Assembly (NCBI GenBank): GCA_017311185.1
Contig: JAESUZ010003404.1
Span: 1 to 64,000, forward strand
DNA: 64,000 bases
Direction: 5' to 3'
From: Proteles cristata cristata
Lineage: Eukaryota > Chordata > Mammalia > Carnivora > Hyaenidae
In this document: positions 22,817 through 34,749 of the stretch, piece by piece
Position numbering within the stretch: the stretch's first letter is position 1
Layout of the letters: each line of letters begins with the position of its first letter
Notes under the pieces: model-generated
What the model was told of the DNA's origin: nothing
Seen by the model: the letters and a program-made list of their open reading frames with translations, nothing else
The model's database searches: none
Translations under genes and position numbers: made by a program

Positions 22817-23013
22817 AGGCGCCTGGGTTGCTCATTTAGCCTCAGGTCATGATCTCTCAGTGTGTGGGTTTGAGCCCAGCTCTGTCAGTACAGAGCCTGC
22901 TTGGGATTCTCCCTCTCCCCCCCTTGCTGCCCCCACCCTGCTTGTGCACATACATGCACTCAGAGTCTTCCTCTCTCTCTCTCAAAAAAAATAAACGCTT
23001 AGAAAAAAATAAA
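22817..23013 (+). mobile_element. CAN-SINE
   Basis: The head GGCGCCTGGGTTGCTCATTTAG lacks about 15 bp after the A box. The middle is CCCCCCCTTGCTGCCCCC and the end is CTCAAAAAAAATAAACGC. Flanks AAAGTTAACAAAACA (22801) and AAAGTTAATGAAACA (about 23015) are a diverged target duplication. Confidence 0.9.
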
Positions 23014-23479
23014 TAAAAGTTAATGAAACAAAGCCATCTACAGGCATTATGTAGTAGAAGAAACTGCAAGTGAATAACATGATTTTGGAATGAGAATCTG
23101 TAAAAACAGGAGAAACAGATCTGAACACATAAAAATCAAAAGCTTTCTTATCTTAAACACATTAGAAGTAAAACTTGTAAGTGATTAAAGACATAATAAA
23201 GACCTTACAATTCAAGTAGAAAAAAATGGGCAAAGACAAGCCACAGAAGAAAAAGAAATTTCTTTTTAATAAAAAAAAAAAAGAATTCTCATCCAACACC
23301 TGTAAATTTTTTAGAGAAGCAAACTAACTTCGTGAGATCATTTACTAAATACTTTCCTGGGACAGGCAGACCTGGAACTCCTTAACCTTGCCTAACCTAA
23401 CACGCGGCCTACTTCTGCCTCCCTCTCCAGAACCACTTCATGCTGAAAATCACAAGCACTTCCCTAAAGGAATCCTGAT
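23014..23479. other. Intron 1, unique
   Basis: Poly(A) run at 23270-23283; otherwise nothing recognised. Confidence 0.35.
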
Positions 23480-23790
23480 CTCAGGCACCTCTACTTGTAC
23501 TTTTCCTCCACCTGGACTGCTCCTCTCCTTACCTCTCCGGCTTACTCATCCCGCAAGCCTTAGCTCAAAGGCCATGTTCTCGGGGAGGCTTTGCTTCCTC
23601 CCACTCCTCCACACCTCTCTTCCCTGAGCAAAGAACAATAGCACAGACATCTTTAATGACATTTATGATGCTGCATCAAGATTAGTTTTGCTCTTCTTTT
23701 TTTTATTTTTAAAGCAACAGCTTGCTTACAACGTTGTGATTCACCTATTTACTGGTCTCTTCATTCTGGACAATGAGAGTGGGGAGAAAC
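23480..23790 (+). mobile_element. L2 3' fragment
   Basis: Motifs in L2 order: CCTCCACCTGGACTGCTCCTC, CAAGCCTTAGCTCAAAGGCC, GGGAGGCTTTGCTTCCTCCCA, GAACAATAGCACAGACATC, ATTCTGGACAATGAGAGTGG. Diverged but well ordered. Confidence 0.65.
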
Positions 23791-23810
23791 TAAAGACAAA
23801 GAGACAGATG

Positions 23811-23846
23811 GAAGGAAGGAAGGAAGGAAGGAAGGAAGGAAGGAAA
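23811..23846 (+). repeat. (GGAA)n microsatellite
   Basis: About eight uninterrupted GGAA units followed by AAGAAG, likely polymorphic. A complementary-type (TTCC)n lies at 52907. Confidence 0.95.
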
Positions 23847-23999
23847 GAAGAAACAAAATATATGCAATAAATTTAAGGAATAAATTTAGCAAAATTATGC
23901 AAGATCCCAACTCTGAAAACTGTAACACATTGCACAGAGAAGTAGAGATGAAAATAAATGGAGAAATATATGGCATTTATGAGTAGGAAGAACTCAGTG

Positions 24000-24535
24000 G
24001 TGATATTTCAATTCCTCGCAAACTGATCTAAAGATTCAGCTCAATTCCAATAATAACTCCATCAAGTTTTTTTTTTTTTTTGGTAGAAATTGACAAGCTG
24101 AATGCAAAGAAATGAGAATATCCAAAGCAACCTTGAGGAAGAAGAACAAAACTGGAAGGCTAACGCCACCTAACTTAAAGATCATCTATAAAGCTTCAGG
24201 AATGAAAACCGTGTGGTACTAACATAAAGATCAACAGATAGATCAATGGAACGTGACCGAAAGCCCAGAACTAAACCTGCACTTATTTGATCACTTGACT
24301 TTTGGCAAAGATGTCAGAGCAATCCAACGGTGTCAAAGAAAGTCTGTTTCCAACAAATGATGCTGGGACAACCAGACATTAAAACTGAAAAAAACAAAAA
24401 ACAAACAAAAACAAAAACAAAACTCAAACCCTAACTCACACCTTGCACAAAATAAGAATGTGCAGGAGAATATTTTTACAATCTTTTTGTAGGCAAAAAT
24501 TTCTTAGAGAAGACACAAAAAACCATAATCATCAA
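24000..24535 (+). mobile_element. L1 ORF2 fragment
   Basis: Plus-strand ORF2 3' half: GATCTAAAGATTCAGCTCAATTCC, AAGCAACCTTGAGGAAGAAG, GTGTGGTACTAACATAAAGATC, ACAAATGATGCTGGGACAACC, AGGCAAAAATTTCTTAGAG. Frames are broken by stops. An (AAAAC)n run lies at 24385-24420. Confidence 0.85.
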
Positions 24536-24544
24536 AAAAAAAAA

Positions 24545-25720
24545 CCCAACAACTATATAGGCTGTCTTGAGGGATTCCCACTGGCCAACGTGGGACAACT
24601 TGAACATGAAAATAAGCAACAACATTATTAACTTCACAGAAAAATATGTCAGATAGGAAAAAAAAGGAAGAAAAGGGGCGCCTGTGTGGCTCAGTCAGTT
24701 AAGTATCCAACTTTAGCTCAGGTCATGATCTCATGGTCCATGAGTTTGAGCGCCACGTTGGGCTCTGTGCAGACAGCTCAGATCCTAGGGCTTGCTTCAG
24801 GTTCTGTGTCTCCCTTTATCTCTGCCCCTCCCTGCTTGCGCTCGCTCTCCTGCCCTATCTCTCTCTCTCAAAAATAAATAATCATTTAAAACTTTTAAAA
24901 AAGGAAGAAAAGATAATAAAATTAGGAAAATCAATAATCTGTAACCTCCAGTTGGAATAATGGAGTCATGTAAGAATCTTTAAAGGATGCTAAAAATTAT
25001 TACAAAGCTGTTGAGAAATAGGATCTTTACAGTCCCAACATATTATCCCTCAGATTATTTAATAATTCCATTGGAGATAATACACCTTCATAGTGAAGAT
25101 ATCTGGCAGACACCATCTGTAGCAAGTAATGAGGAAACATCACCAATACTGGAATGAACAGACATTATATACCCTCTGATGTGACGTAGGAGGAAGTACC
25201 TAACACCAAGTATCAATGAGGATACACCCTTACTGAAAATGTTTACCCTGATTTCAGTCATAAAGAAACACTCAGACAAACACCGCATTTGGGATGTTCT
25301 CCATGACAGGTGCTCTGGACTGTTCAAAGAAGTCAATGTGGTTAAAAACACAGTAAGAACAGAAAGAAGGAAAAGTGTTGTGGATACTCTTCAAACTTAA
25401 AAAAAGCACAAAGAGACACAACCATCAAATGCAATGCACGAGGCTAGACTGAAAGTGAATTAAAAAAAAAAAAAAAAGAAAGAGAAGTTACAGAAGACAA
25501 TTGGGGAACTGATTACAGTTTAGTATTCTGGTTATGCAGGAGAATGGCCTTATTCTAGGAAACACATGCCAAAGTACTGAGTAGTTAAGTGTAGTGAAGT
25601 ACGCAGCTTAACTCATGAATAGTTCAGAAAAATATAAGGACAGAAAGGTATTTTGTAATAGAGTTGCTCTACTTATCTACCCACTCATCCAGTATCTATA
25701 AACATACATAGGATATAAAT
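24545..25720 (+). mobile_element. Ancient LINE 3' region (HAL1/L1M-like), interrupted by a SINE
   Basis: The 3' part contains AAAAGCACAAAGAGACACAACC ATCAAATGCAATGCACGA, GGACAATTGGGGAACTG-type, TGGTTATGCAGGAGAATGGCC TTATTCTAGGAAACACATGCC, and AACTCATGAATAGTTCAGAAAA. This block is familiar from old mammalian LINE 3' ends. I cannot fix the subfamily. Confidence 0.5.
24675..24898 (+). mobile_element. CAN-SINE with target-site duplication
   Basis: Complete copy (GGGGCGCCTGTGTGGCTCAG to CTCAAAAATAAATAATC). AAAAAAGGAAGAAAA precedes it (about 24660-24674) and follows it (about 24899-24913). Confidence 0.93.
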
Positions 25721-26383
25721 ATATTTAAGTATAATGTATAGACAGTATGCATATGTGCATGTAGCATATAAAGATATTAAAGCAAAGGCAAATTTTCATT
25801 GTCAAAAATCATTAAATTGACTTTGCTATAGTGGGAGCCATCTTTTTTGAGCACAGAGGAACCAGAATTTCTATAACACGGAACACACTCTGACTTTGTA
25901 CACATTTGCATAATAATTCTTCTGTGCATGACAGTCTGAGACACAGTGACAGCTAAGAGGAAAACCTCGCATAGGAGCTTGGGACCTCCAAATCATTTTG
26001 TCCGTTATAGAATAACTATCAAATTATCCCACACAGATGAAAATTGGTTGAAGACTTCTAAAGAGCCCGTGACTATAGACAGCAGTCATTCTGTCTGAAC
26101 TATCAGCCCGTGTCAAATACCTAATAATGGCCTTTTTGTTGTTGAGGCCTAAATGAAACAGTGGAGAGTATACAAGAGACAATTTAGGGTTAAAGTTTGC
26201 TCAGGTCTATAGTGAAATTGTGCGTAAGACATCCATTTTCTGTAAGCTTTTATAAGCCAAATCTGTCCTTCATTTGGTTTCACAGATTTGTACCCAAACT
26301 GTTCCCAGACACCTCAAGAGTTTTACAAGATATCGTCCACTGAGGCTCAGTCATACCATGTGCTGTTTTATTCATGCAGTTGA
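25721..26383. other. Intron 1, unique
   Basis: No gene or confident repeat. Confidence 0.35.
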
Positions 26384-26580
26384 TTTTTTTAAATATTTAT
26401 TTGAAAGAGAGTGAGAGTGAGGGAGCAGGGGAGGCACAGAGAGGAAGAAAGAGAATCCCAAGCAGGCTCTAAACTGTCAGTGCAGTCTGACTTGGAGCTT
26501 GATCTCACGAACTGTGAGAGCATGACCTGAGCAGAGATGAAGAGTCGGACGCGTAACTAACCGAGCCACCCAGGCGCCTC
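26384..26580 (-). mobile_element. CAN-SINE
   Basis: TTTTTTTAAATATTTATTTGAAAGAG tail, GA-rich middle, ending GAGCCACCCAGGCGCCTC. Flanks TGCAGTTGATT and TGCACTTGATT form a near-perfect duplication. Confidence 0.92.
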
Positions 26581-27055
26581 TGTGCACTTGATTCCTTATA
26601 CTACACTGGTAGCCACATTTCGACACCACTTCCTTCTGCCCTTTCTCTTACTTCTCTTTAAGAATTTAGAATGTCCAACTCCATAGTAATATCTCTCTAG
26701 ATAATTCCCATGGTTTCATTCCAAATATTTATTTTCTAGGTCTCATATTTTCTACTGTTGTTTACTCACTTGGGATGTAATGAAAGCTTTTATTCCATCC
26801 TGATAAATCTACTCACTCTTCGATGCTACACTTTCTGTTCTGTTTCCCCAACCCTTCCCCAAACACACACATTCAAGGCTCTCTCTGTTAAAACCCTGTC
26901 ATTTCTTACAGTCTTATAAGTCTTGTTCAATGATTCTTGAACGAGATTCAGGAATGATTCTTGCTAATAATACCAGAAGACCAAATTAACTGTTTGTGCA
27001 TCAACAGGATTTAACCTTTCAATAATATGCTTCATTCAAGACTAAGATTTATGTA
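26581..27055. other. Intron 1, unique
   Basis: No gene or confident repeat. The last part contains the left target duplication of the next SINE (27038-27053). Confidence 0.35.
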
Positions 27056-27272
27056 GGGGTGCCTGGGTGGCTCAGTCGGTTAAGCGTCTGACTTCAGCTC
27101 AGGTCATGATCTCATGGTTCGTGGGTTTGAGCCCTGCGTTGGGCTCTGTGCTGACAGCCAGCTCAGAGCCTGGAGCCTGTTTCAGATTCTGTGTCTCCCT
27201 CTGTCTCTCTGACCCTCTCCTCCTCAGGCTGTCTCTCTCATAAATAAATAAAACATTAAAAAAAATTAAAAA
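27056..27272 (+). mobile_element. CAN-SINE, young-looking, with target-site duplication
   Basis: GGGGTGCCTGGGTGGCTCAGTC head; middle CTGACAGCCAGCTCAGAGCC; end CTCATAAATAAATAAAACATT. CAAGACTAAGATTTAT occurs at 27038-27053 and at 27273-27288, a perfect 16-bp duplication. Confidence 0.95.
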
Positions 27273-27411
27273 CAAGACTAAGATTTATTTAGAAATTAAT
27301 ATCAATGGCTTGGAAAAATTAAAGCAGAAAACATATTATGGTGTTTTTAAGTTAGTCCTCTAACACTGGTTTGTCTCCCAAGCCCACACCTATTTTTAGA
27401 TAAACTTAATT

Positions 27412-27618
27412 TATTTTTTAAATGTTTATTTATTTATTTGAGAGACAGAGAAGAGAGGGAGAGAGGGAGACAGAGAGAGAGAGGAAGAATCCCAAACAGG
27501 CTCTGTGCTGTCAGCGCAGAACCCAATGCAGGGCTCAGTCACACAAATCATGAGATCGGGACCTGAGTTGAAATCAAGAGTTGGATGCTTAACTGACTGA
27601 GCCACCCAGGTGCCCCTA
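27412..27618 (-). mobile_element. CAN-SINE
   Basis: TTTTTTAAATGTTTATTTATTTATTTGAG tail, GAGAGGGAGAGAGGGAGAC middle, ending GAGCCACCCAGGTGCCCC. It lies 139 bp from the opposite-strand copy at 27056, so the pair forms an inverted repeat. Confidence 0.93.
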
Positions 27619-27645
27619 GAGAAACTTAATTTCCTAAGTGATTTC

Positions 27646-27745
27646 AGGTTGGGCTATGATCTCGTGGTTCATGGGATTGGGCTCCACATGGGATTCTTGG
27701 GATTCTCTCTCTCCCCCTCTTTCCAAATAAACAAACACACAAACA
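27646..27745 (+). mobile_element. CAN-SINE, partial
   Basis: Only the part from GGCTATGATCTCGTGGTTCATGG through GGCTCCACATGGGATTC, a short CTCTCTCCCCCTCTTTC tract and an AAATAAACAAACAC tail. Both the head and much of the middle are missing, so it is internally deleted or 5' truncated. Confidence 0.75.
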
Positions 27746-27934
27746 AATATACAAAATGGAAAAAAAGAAATAACAAGATTTAAAGCTCGCTGGATAAATG
27801 CATACTGGCGTTTTCATAATTTATGAGACAAACCAAAACATATACTGAAAAACTGAATCTGAATGTGCAGTACGAAATTTTAAAATTGCCCTTGATAATT
27901 TCTGAAATATCAGTCTGCCAGGATTATACCACAT

Positions 27935-28830
27935 CTACTTTATGTACTCCACAAATACGTTTTGAGCACCAAAACCGTGTCAGGTCTTCCTCTGAGGACT
28001 GGGGATGCGACAATGAACAAAATCCAAAACACCTCCTACCCTCACAGAGCATATGGTCTAAGGTAAGTGGACAAAAGATAAACAAAAAAAGCACTGTAAT
28101 TTTACACTGGAAGTGGTCAAGACGACCCCCCTGAGAAGGTGGAGCAAAGACCAGCATAAAGCAAGGCAGGTGGAGGGAAGAATAAGGGTAACATCCTGAG
28201 CTGGGGTGAAGCTGGCCGCGTAGGAGCCCAGACAGGCCACTGGCTTTCCGCTTTGCCAGCGCTAAGTCACAGGGCTGGCGAGCAACACGAGATGGTAAGA
28301 GAGGAAGGGGCCGCTGTAAAGACTCTGATGAGATAGGAAGGCACTGGAAGGTTTTCAGCAGACAGGAAATCTGATTCAGCCGAAGCTTTAAGAGGCGCTC
28401 TAGTGGAGAGAACCTCAGAAGCAGGAAGACCAGTTAGCGGACATGGCAACGATTCCGGAAAGACGGGACACATTGACTTGGGAGGCTACAGTGGTAGCAG
28501 TGGGGTGGTACGGACTGACTGGTTCGAACTACAGAACCCAAAGCACTTGCTGATGGACTGGGTATGGGGGTGGGATAAAGGAATGACTAGCGGAGAACTC
28601 TAAGAATGACAGCCTGGGGAAACGGAAGAATGGAGAGGGCAGCGGAAGGGCGACTGGGAGGAAGTACCTCAGTTTAGTTTGGACACACAAAGTATGAGAT
28701 GCGTATTAATATCCAAGTGGATGGTAATTATTATTAAAGTAAATAGTAAAGTACGTAAGTCAGGAGGTCAGAGGAGAGGTCTGAGCAAGAGATGAAAATC
28801 TGGGAGTCGACAGTATATAGATGGAAGTTA
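27935..28830 (-). mobile_element. L2 3' region, long
   Basis: Begins with the L2 3'-end complement (CCACAAATACGTTTTGAGCACC, GGGGATGCGACAATGAACAAAA, CTACCCTCACAGAGC). It continues through AGGAAGGCACTGGAAGGTTTTC, AGCAGACAGGAAATCTGATT, GGCTACAGTGGTAGCAGTGG and CTTGCTGATGGACTGGGTATG. About 900 bp, the longest L2 in the window and the source of several chance open frames. Confidence 0.8.
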
Positions 28831-30899
28831 AAACCATGCAACAGAACAGAAATTTGAATGTTCTTCCTTCTTTCCATAAATGATGGGGAAAAACCAAAGT
28901 ACCTTTATTTGTAGAATAGAAAATAATGAAGTGGGGCCCCTTCAAGTCCACTAAAAGTTCCCATGTTGTTAAATAATAAGCAAAGACCACCTACAAAATG
29001 TAAAAAACCAAGGACATTTAAAAGGATTTTCAAAGGGCAAGGCCAGAGTTCCCACGCTCTTAGCAGAATCTCTATCTAGTTGACGAGACAGATAGACAAA
29101 TAATAGAAGGGAATGACGGAAGAGAAAGAAAGGAAGGAAACAATGTGCCCTTGACAATAACCATGCCCCTGCCTGTTGCAGGGTCCAGGGGAAGATGAGC
29201 CAGCTGGAGAGAGGAAGGGCATTTGACAATGTAAATTTGTTCTTCCATAGGTCACAGGTTGGCAACATGGCAGCATGACATGGAGTAGCCAGTCTCGTTG
29301 AGTAGTTCGTGTTGTTTGCTCCCTACCCCTGCAGGGATTGACAACTTGGTAGCCAGAACGTCACCAGCAGTGGCTGAGTCAGATGGCTGGCATGTTACAG
29401 CTACATCTTACCATTACTCAAGAAAAAAAAATCTCTCTCAAGTTGGCTCTGGCAAACAAGAATATTCTTTCACTCGTCTCTCCTCTTTTTCAGAAACTGC
29501 TATCAGGGCCCGGAATGAGTGGAACAATGTGGTCTCTATAGCTTCCTTCTACAGTCTCTCTCCAAATGCTGATTCTCCTACCAGATCTCTTCTGGTGCTC
29601 AGATGTTACAGCTTTTCTCCCTTCCTCAGCTTTAACTCTAGCTTCTATACTCAAACATTACCTACACAGCTCCCCTACAAACTCTGCTTTATTTTAATCT
29701 TCTAGGTCACAGAAGCTCTACATAATCCCATTTTCCTTTATGAGTCAACCAGACTAATTTCCACAGGTAAAAGACTGCTTTTTTTGGTGGCTGACTACCC
29801 ACCATTTTCTGGAACATTTAGCTTTCCTTAAAAATCACAAGAGATCAATTACAAAATACCTGATGGTTATTATGGAGTTACCACTACTTTTTCCAATTTT
29901 GACTTCATCAGCACGGTCAACCATCAGCATATGGTACTTCAGAGAGCCATGCTGCTCCTTAGCGCTCACATTCTCATGAATATTTCAAGCTGCCTCTCAG
30001 CGATGTGCTGCCAGCTTTAACAACGATGGAGTCAACAGCCACATTCCCATCTAGATAGATGACGTCTGTTGGAGATCATCAAGACACGACGGCCAGTCAA
30101 CCTGTGAGCTGGCCCTGGTCAACTGCAGGCTCCCTGCTCCCTTCCCACTCCTTGGAGTGTGTATTCTGCTTGCCTTCCCCGCTCCAGAAGCTGCTCCAAA
30201 GACACAGCCTTGAAACAGAAATGCGGTGCTGAGGCCATCTGGACTGGGTACAGGACTGACTGCACTCACTCAGGGCCTCTACATAAACTTTAAAGATTCT
30301 GGTGGGCGGGTAGGAAAAGCTACTTGTCTTGCAGATGCTCAAATAGTCTTCTAAGTAAGTTCCTTTGTTCCTTAAAACTGCTACCAATGTGAAACGGTCT
30401 GCCTCTCTCTCTGCCCTACACATTGAGGGGCCCGTTTCAGATTACACCCAGGAAGCACCTGAGGAAGTTATAAACCAACACAGTCCCTCAGTTAAGAAAC
30501 CTGCAATATTTTCCAGTGCATATGAAGACATCTCTACACCTTGTAACGCTATTTCTTCAGTACTTATCGTAAGCAATATTCAAATAGAATTTGAATTCAA
30601 AGCTTCTATTCATCCATCGCTGGGAGAAGTGGCACACTAAGAGTAACACCAGGGAAGTTAAAACATCATCTGCCCCTGGACTCATCTGAGGCCAGTTTCC
30701 TAATTCACAAACCAGAGCAAGTCAGTAAGAGGAAATGTCATTCATCTTTGCCCAATAGGAAGAAGTTACATGTTATCTCCTACACTTGTTTTTGTTTTCA
30801 TAATCAGATATATTTATCATTTTGTCCAGAAAATTTATTTTTTGCTGAGAAAATCTTGACTATAAAAATGAACAACATGTTTAGCTCCCGCCTTATTTT
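28831..30899. other. Intron 1, unique stretch with open frames
   Basis: About 2 kb without recognised repeats. It holds a 135-codon plus frame (29298-29705), a 108-codon minus frame (30097-30423) and a protein-like minus segment at 29838-30066 (see findings). None matches a family I know, and no clear exon structure is visible. Confidence 0.35.
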
Positions 30900-31080
30900 T
30901 TATTATTTTTTTAAAGCTTATTACTTTATTTTGAGATAGAGAGACAGTGCATATGCGTGTGATCAGGTAAGGTGTCAGCACAGAGCCTGATGTGGAACTC
31001 AATCCCATGGACTGTGAGATCAAAACCTGAGCCAAAATCAAGAATTGGACACGGAACTAACAGAGCCACCCAGGTGCTCC
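30900..31080 (-). mobile_element. CAN-SINE, middle-deleted
   Basis: The tail end, TTTTTAAAGCTTATTACTTTATTTTGAG, passes quickly to AAGGTGTCAGCACAGAGCC, so most of the GA-rich middle is missing. It ends CAGAGCCACCCAGGTGCTCC. TCCCGCCTTATTTTTTAT and TCCCTTATTTCTTAT flank it. Confidence 0.85.
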
Positions 31081-31109
31081 CTTATTTCTTATCTGGAAGT
31101 CCTTGCTAG

Positions 31110-31180
31110 GGGTATGGCTTTGGACAAGTCACTTACTTTCTTCAAATTTCAGTTTCCTTATCTGTGTTAACTAACATTAC
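31110..31180 (-). mobile_element. MIR core fragment
   Basis: GGGGTATGGCTTTGGACAAGTC ACTTACTTTC and TCAGTTTCCTTATCTGTG: the reverse-complement MIR core, about 70 bp. Confidence 0.65.
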
Positions 31181-31194
31181 GATTAGTAGGTTTC

Positions 31195-31670
31195 CTTCTT
31201 TCTTTTTTTTGTTTTAATTTTTTATTTAAATTCTAGTTAATAAATGTATAGTACAATACTGGTTTCAGGAGTAGAGTTCAATGATTCATCACTTACATAC
31301 AGTACCCCGTGCTCATCACAAGTGCCCCCCTGAGTACCATCCCCCACCTAGCCCATCCCCCCCACATCCTCTGTCACCCCTCAGTTTGTTCTCTATAGTT
31401 AAGAGTGTCTTCTGGTTTGCTTCCTTCCCTTTTTTTTTCCTTCCCCTCTGTCCATCTGTTTTGTTTCTTAAATTCCACATATGAGTGAAATCATATGGCA
31501 TTTTTCTTTCTCTGACTTATTTCACTTTGCATAATACTCTCTAGCTCCATCCACATCATTGCAAATGGCAAGACTTCATTCTTTTTGATGGCTGAGTAAT
31601 ATTCCATTGTATATGTACCACATCTTCTTTATCCATTCATCAGTTGATGGGACATTTGGGCTCTTTCTCC
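31195..31670 (-). mobile_element. L1 3' end, 5' truncated
   Basis: From a poly(T)-bearing left end (TTCTTTTTTTTGTTTTAATTT) through CTCATCACAAGTGCCCCCCTG, AAATTCCACATATGAGTG, CTAGCTCCATCCACATC and GAGTAATATTCCATTGT. It stops abruptly at about 31670. Minus-strand insertion. Confidence 0.92.
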
Positions 31671-32489
31671 CACCCTCTGATATACAAAGATGGCACACAG
31701 TTCCTAAAATAATTACTAATCTCTGTCATAGATGAAGGTCTATTTGGTGCACATGACATAGAAGGAAAGTCAATGGCAAAATATTCATGCCTAGATTAAA
31801 AAAACAAAAACAAAAACAGTAAGCGTTTCTTTTTTCAACAGACTTCTTAGGTGGTCACATAGGCAATTCAAGCTATCGGCACATCAGCCTCACTTGTGCT
31901 TCAGAAAACAAAAGCGTACACACACACACACACACACACACCACTATTTATAAGACTCAATGCAACAACAGGCTAATCTATCCAGAAAGCAGAATCATAG
32001 CCTTATAATGAGAATGGGTTCAGAGCATGTTACAGAGGCAGAGGATATCACAAAAGTAGTAGAAGCTCTATAAGCTCACAAGGGTCTCAAAAAAAGTTTG
32101 AAACCAGCTCCATTATTTGCTCTCAATTTAACAAGAGATAAGCAATTACCGGGTCAAAAAGAAAATTATAAGAAAGACTTAATACTGATATTGATGTATA
32201 ACATACACTAACTGTAAATACTTCAAAAATGTCTCAGGTAGGAAAAAGGAACCAATAAACAACCCGTACGTTCTTGCATTCGGCTAGCTTTATTATGAAG
32301 ATGATGTGTTACATTTGATTCTGCAGTGAGCTCCATTTTCTGAGCTGAATGATGACCATGTCATTCTCCTAATATCTTATTGGACTTTTCCACGGTTTTC
32401 CCAAACATCACTCGTTCACATTACTCCAATAATTCAGACTCACTCATCTCCAAAACATCCTCTGTGCTGGTATCACGCTAGCTTTTTAA
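31671..32489. other. Intron 1, unique
   Basis: Contains an (AC)n run at 31916-31942; otherwise nothing recognised. Confidence 0.35.
31916..31942. repeat. (AC)n microsatellite
   Basis: About 12 uninterrupted AC units following GCGTACA. Confidence 0.95.
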
Positions 32490-32920
32490 AAACTTAAATG
32501 ACCCACTTCATCCCTCTATTCAAAACTCCATTTCTCTCACACTCAGGGCTCTAGCCATACGGATCGATTTTTAGTTCCTTGTAAAGGAGGAGGTTTCACC
32601 GTCAATGCCTTTGGCCTAATGCTCCCTCTTCCCGGAGAGCCTTTGCATCTAAGCACTTAAACAATAGCAATAATAAGCTATTCATTATTCAAGGAAGCTT
32701 AAGTACCACTTCCTCAAAGAAACCTCCTGAATCCAACTGGATAACCTACATGCCACACATCTTCAACGGCACCTCTAATCTTTCATACACATTTCACATA
32801 CCGCTTACACGTCTTTTTCTAAGTACTATGCCAAAAGCTCCCAGAAGGCATGTCTATATCCTTCGCACCTAGGAAAAAGTCTGGCCATGTGTTAGGCATT
32901 CAATTTGTTTGTGCAATTCA
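32490..32920 (+). mobile_element. L2 3' region
   Basis: AAATGACCCACTTCATCCC, CAGGGCTCTAGCCATACGG, CTTCCTCAAAGAAACCTCCTG, CTTACACGTCTTTTTCTAAG, CCAGAAGGCATGTCTATATCC, TTAGGCATTCAATTTGTTTG. These follow L2 3'-end order to its terminal 'T(A/G)GGCACTCAATAAATGTTTG' block. Confidence 0.6.
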
Positions 32921-34749
32921 TGTATTACAAATATCATCATATAAAAGTATTGGATCTGGGTATTTGTTAACCAAAATGAAGCAAGTCTACACACGTCTGG
33001 AGTTTCAATATATTATATTGAATGAGCCGAGAATATTCTGTCTTTAATTACTATAACTAACAAAACAATCAAAATGCCCTGCATTAATTAATTTGGTCAT
33101 CTCTTTCTCCAGAATACTTTGAACGCTATTTACTGAGGTCACTCCAAAACTCTGCTCCAAAGCTCTGCTGATAGGCTCGTAAGTGGCCGCCAGGATCTCC
33201 CATGCAGGACATGAGAGCCCAGGACACGTGGCTGCTGCGAACCAGGAGTTCGAACCAGGATTCTCAGCACTGCACCACAGACTAGCCTCTCTGGGCCCTT
33301 TCTCATCTTAATATTAAAAAGTGGAATTGCTTTTACTTTTTCCAACACCGTAAACACAGAGAACGATTTTTATTTGGGACAATGTGCCTTCAACATTCAC
33401 AACCCACAGATCTGAGTTCCTCTCACGGGATCCCTTGGTAAGTCAGACCCTTAACTGAAACAGGAAAGAGGTTCTGTTGAAGCAAAGCCAAGAAAAGCAG
33501 AATGGTGCTTCTCTCAAAGATGAAATCACAATAAAAGCGCACATGAAACCAAAGGGCTCTACAATCTACAAAAAATTTGCGTGTGTAACATGAATTAAGT
33601 GTCCTTTAAGCTCAAGGAAACATGTATTTCCTTGTATAAAAACGCATTACCGAAGATAACGAGGACTGGTAAACTGCGTCATAGAGAAAGACTCCCGGAG
33701 GGGCTGGGAGAGAGAAGGCTTCCATTAAAGACACAGGAAATATCTCTGTAAGTATCACAGATGGACACAGAGGCATGGGCAGAATCTGGACTGGATCTGC
33801 CCATCTGGAAGACATTCCAGCCAGAACACAAGCAAAGGCACTGAAGTTGGAAAGGCCAGGGGTCTGGCCTGGGGCACTGGGGTCGTGTGGAAGGATGGCA
33901 CTACAGTTTGAGATGAAATCATGACAGCCCAGATCTCTAGAACATGGACATCAGTGGACCCTACAATCTTGAAGGACAGAGATACTCGGTCAAGATACCC
34001 AGTAAATGGCTTAAAGAGCAAAAGCTGTCTTTTGCCTAAATTTAAGTGGTTTCTACATGCAAGAAAGAAGGCAATTCTATTAACATAATTCTAATTTGAC
34101 TGATGAAAGACAATCTCTATTGAGTTAGAGAAGAGTCAAAAAGCCATGAGAAAGTGAACTGAACTGTTTATGAGTTTACTATTATTCACCTACCGTATCC
34201 CAATCACAACTAATAAGCAAAACCTGGAAATAAATAACGGGTATTTTTAAATTGTAGGAACATTTTTGAACCATGTAATTCACGAATTGATTTTTCCTTA
34301 TTTTTACAGGTGATAATTACCAAGAAAGAGAAATTATATCCCTGAGCTAACTCAAGGGCTTCCTCCATTCTAGGAAGAAACTCTACTTGCTAGCAGAAAC
34401 GATCAACCAGCCACTCTAGGTAAGGCTCCCATACTTGCAAACACAACATTAAACCTGGGAAACCAGTAACAAGTTCTAAGCTACTTTTCAAAGACGGATG
34501 AAATTAAATCTTACATTTTAAAGTAATTTTGCAACCAGTCTTTCTACTAAGTAAAACCAAACATTCACCCAGAAAATTTGCACATGCTCACTGCTGAGAA
34601 AAGGAAAGGAAAATAATGCATTAATTTAGCCCAAGGACCATTACTACCTTGTACGAGTTTTGGACAATAAACCCATCATGCTGAAATATTGTATTTTCAT
34701 ATGTGCAGAAACCCAATGGGATGAAACTCTTATGCAGTAGAACAGAAAA
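32921..34749. other. Intron 1, mostly unique
   Basis: 33770-33900 (AGACATTCCAGCCAGAACACAAGC, GGCACTGAAGTTGG) resembles a minus-strand L2 fragment. No exon, RNA gene or other repeat was recognised. Confidence 0.35.

Noticed and set aside
29298..29705. 135-codon plus-strand open frame
   Set aside because: Ser/Leu-rich translation with no motif and no clear splice or promoter context. One frame of this size is expected by chance in 64 kb.
31916..31942. Tandem repeats considered as CRISPR or satellite arrays
   Set aside because: All regular repeats seen are mono- to tetranucleotide microsatellites; no spacer-repeat structure or higher-order satellite exists.
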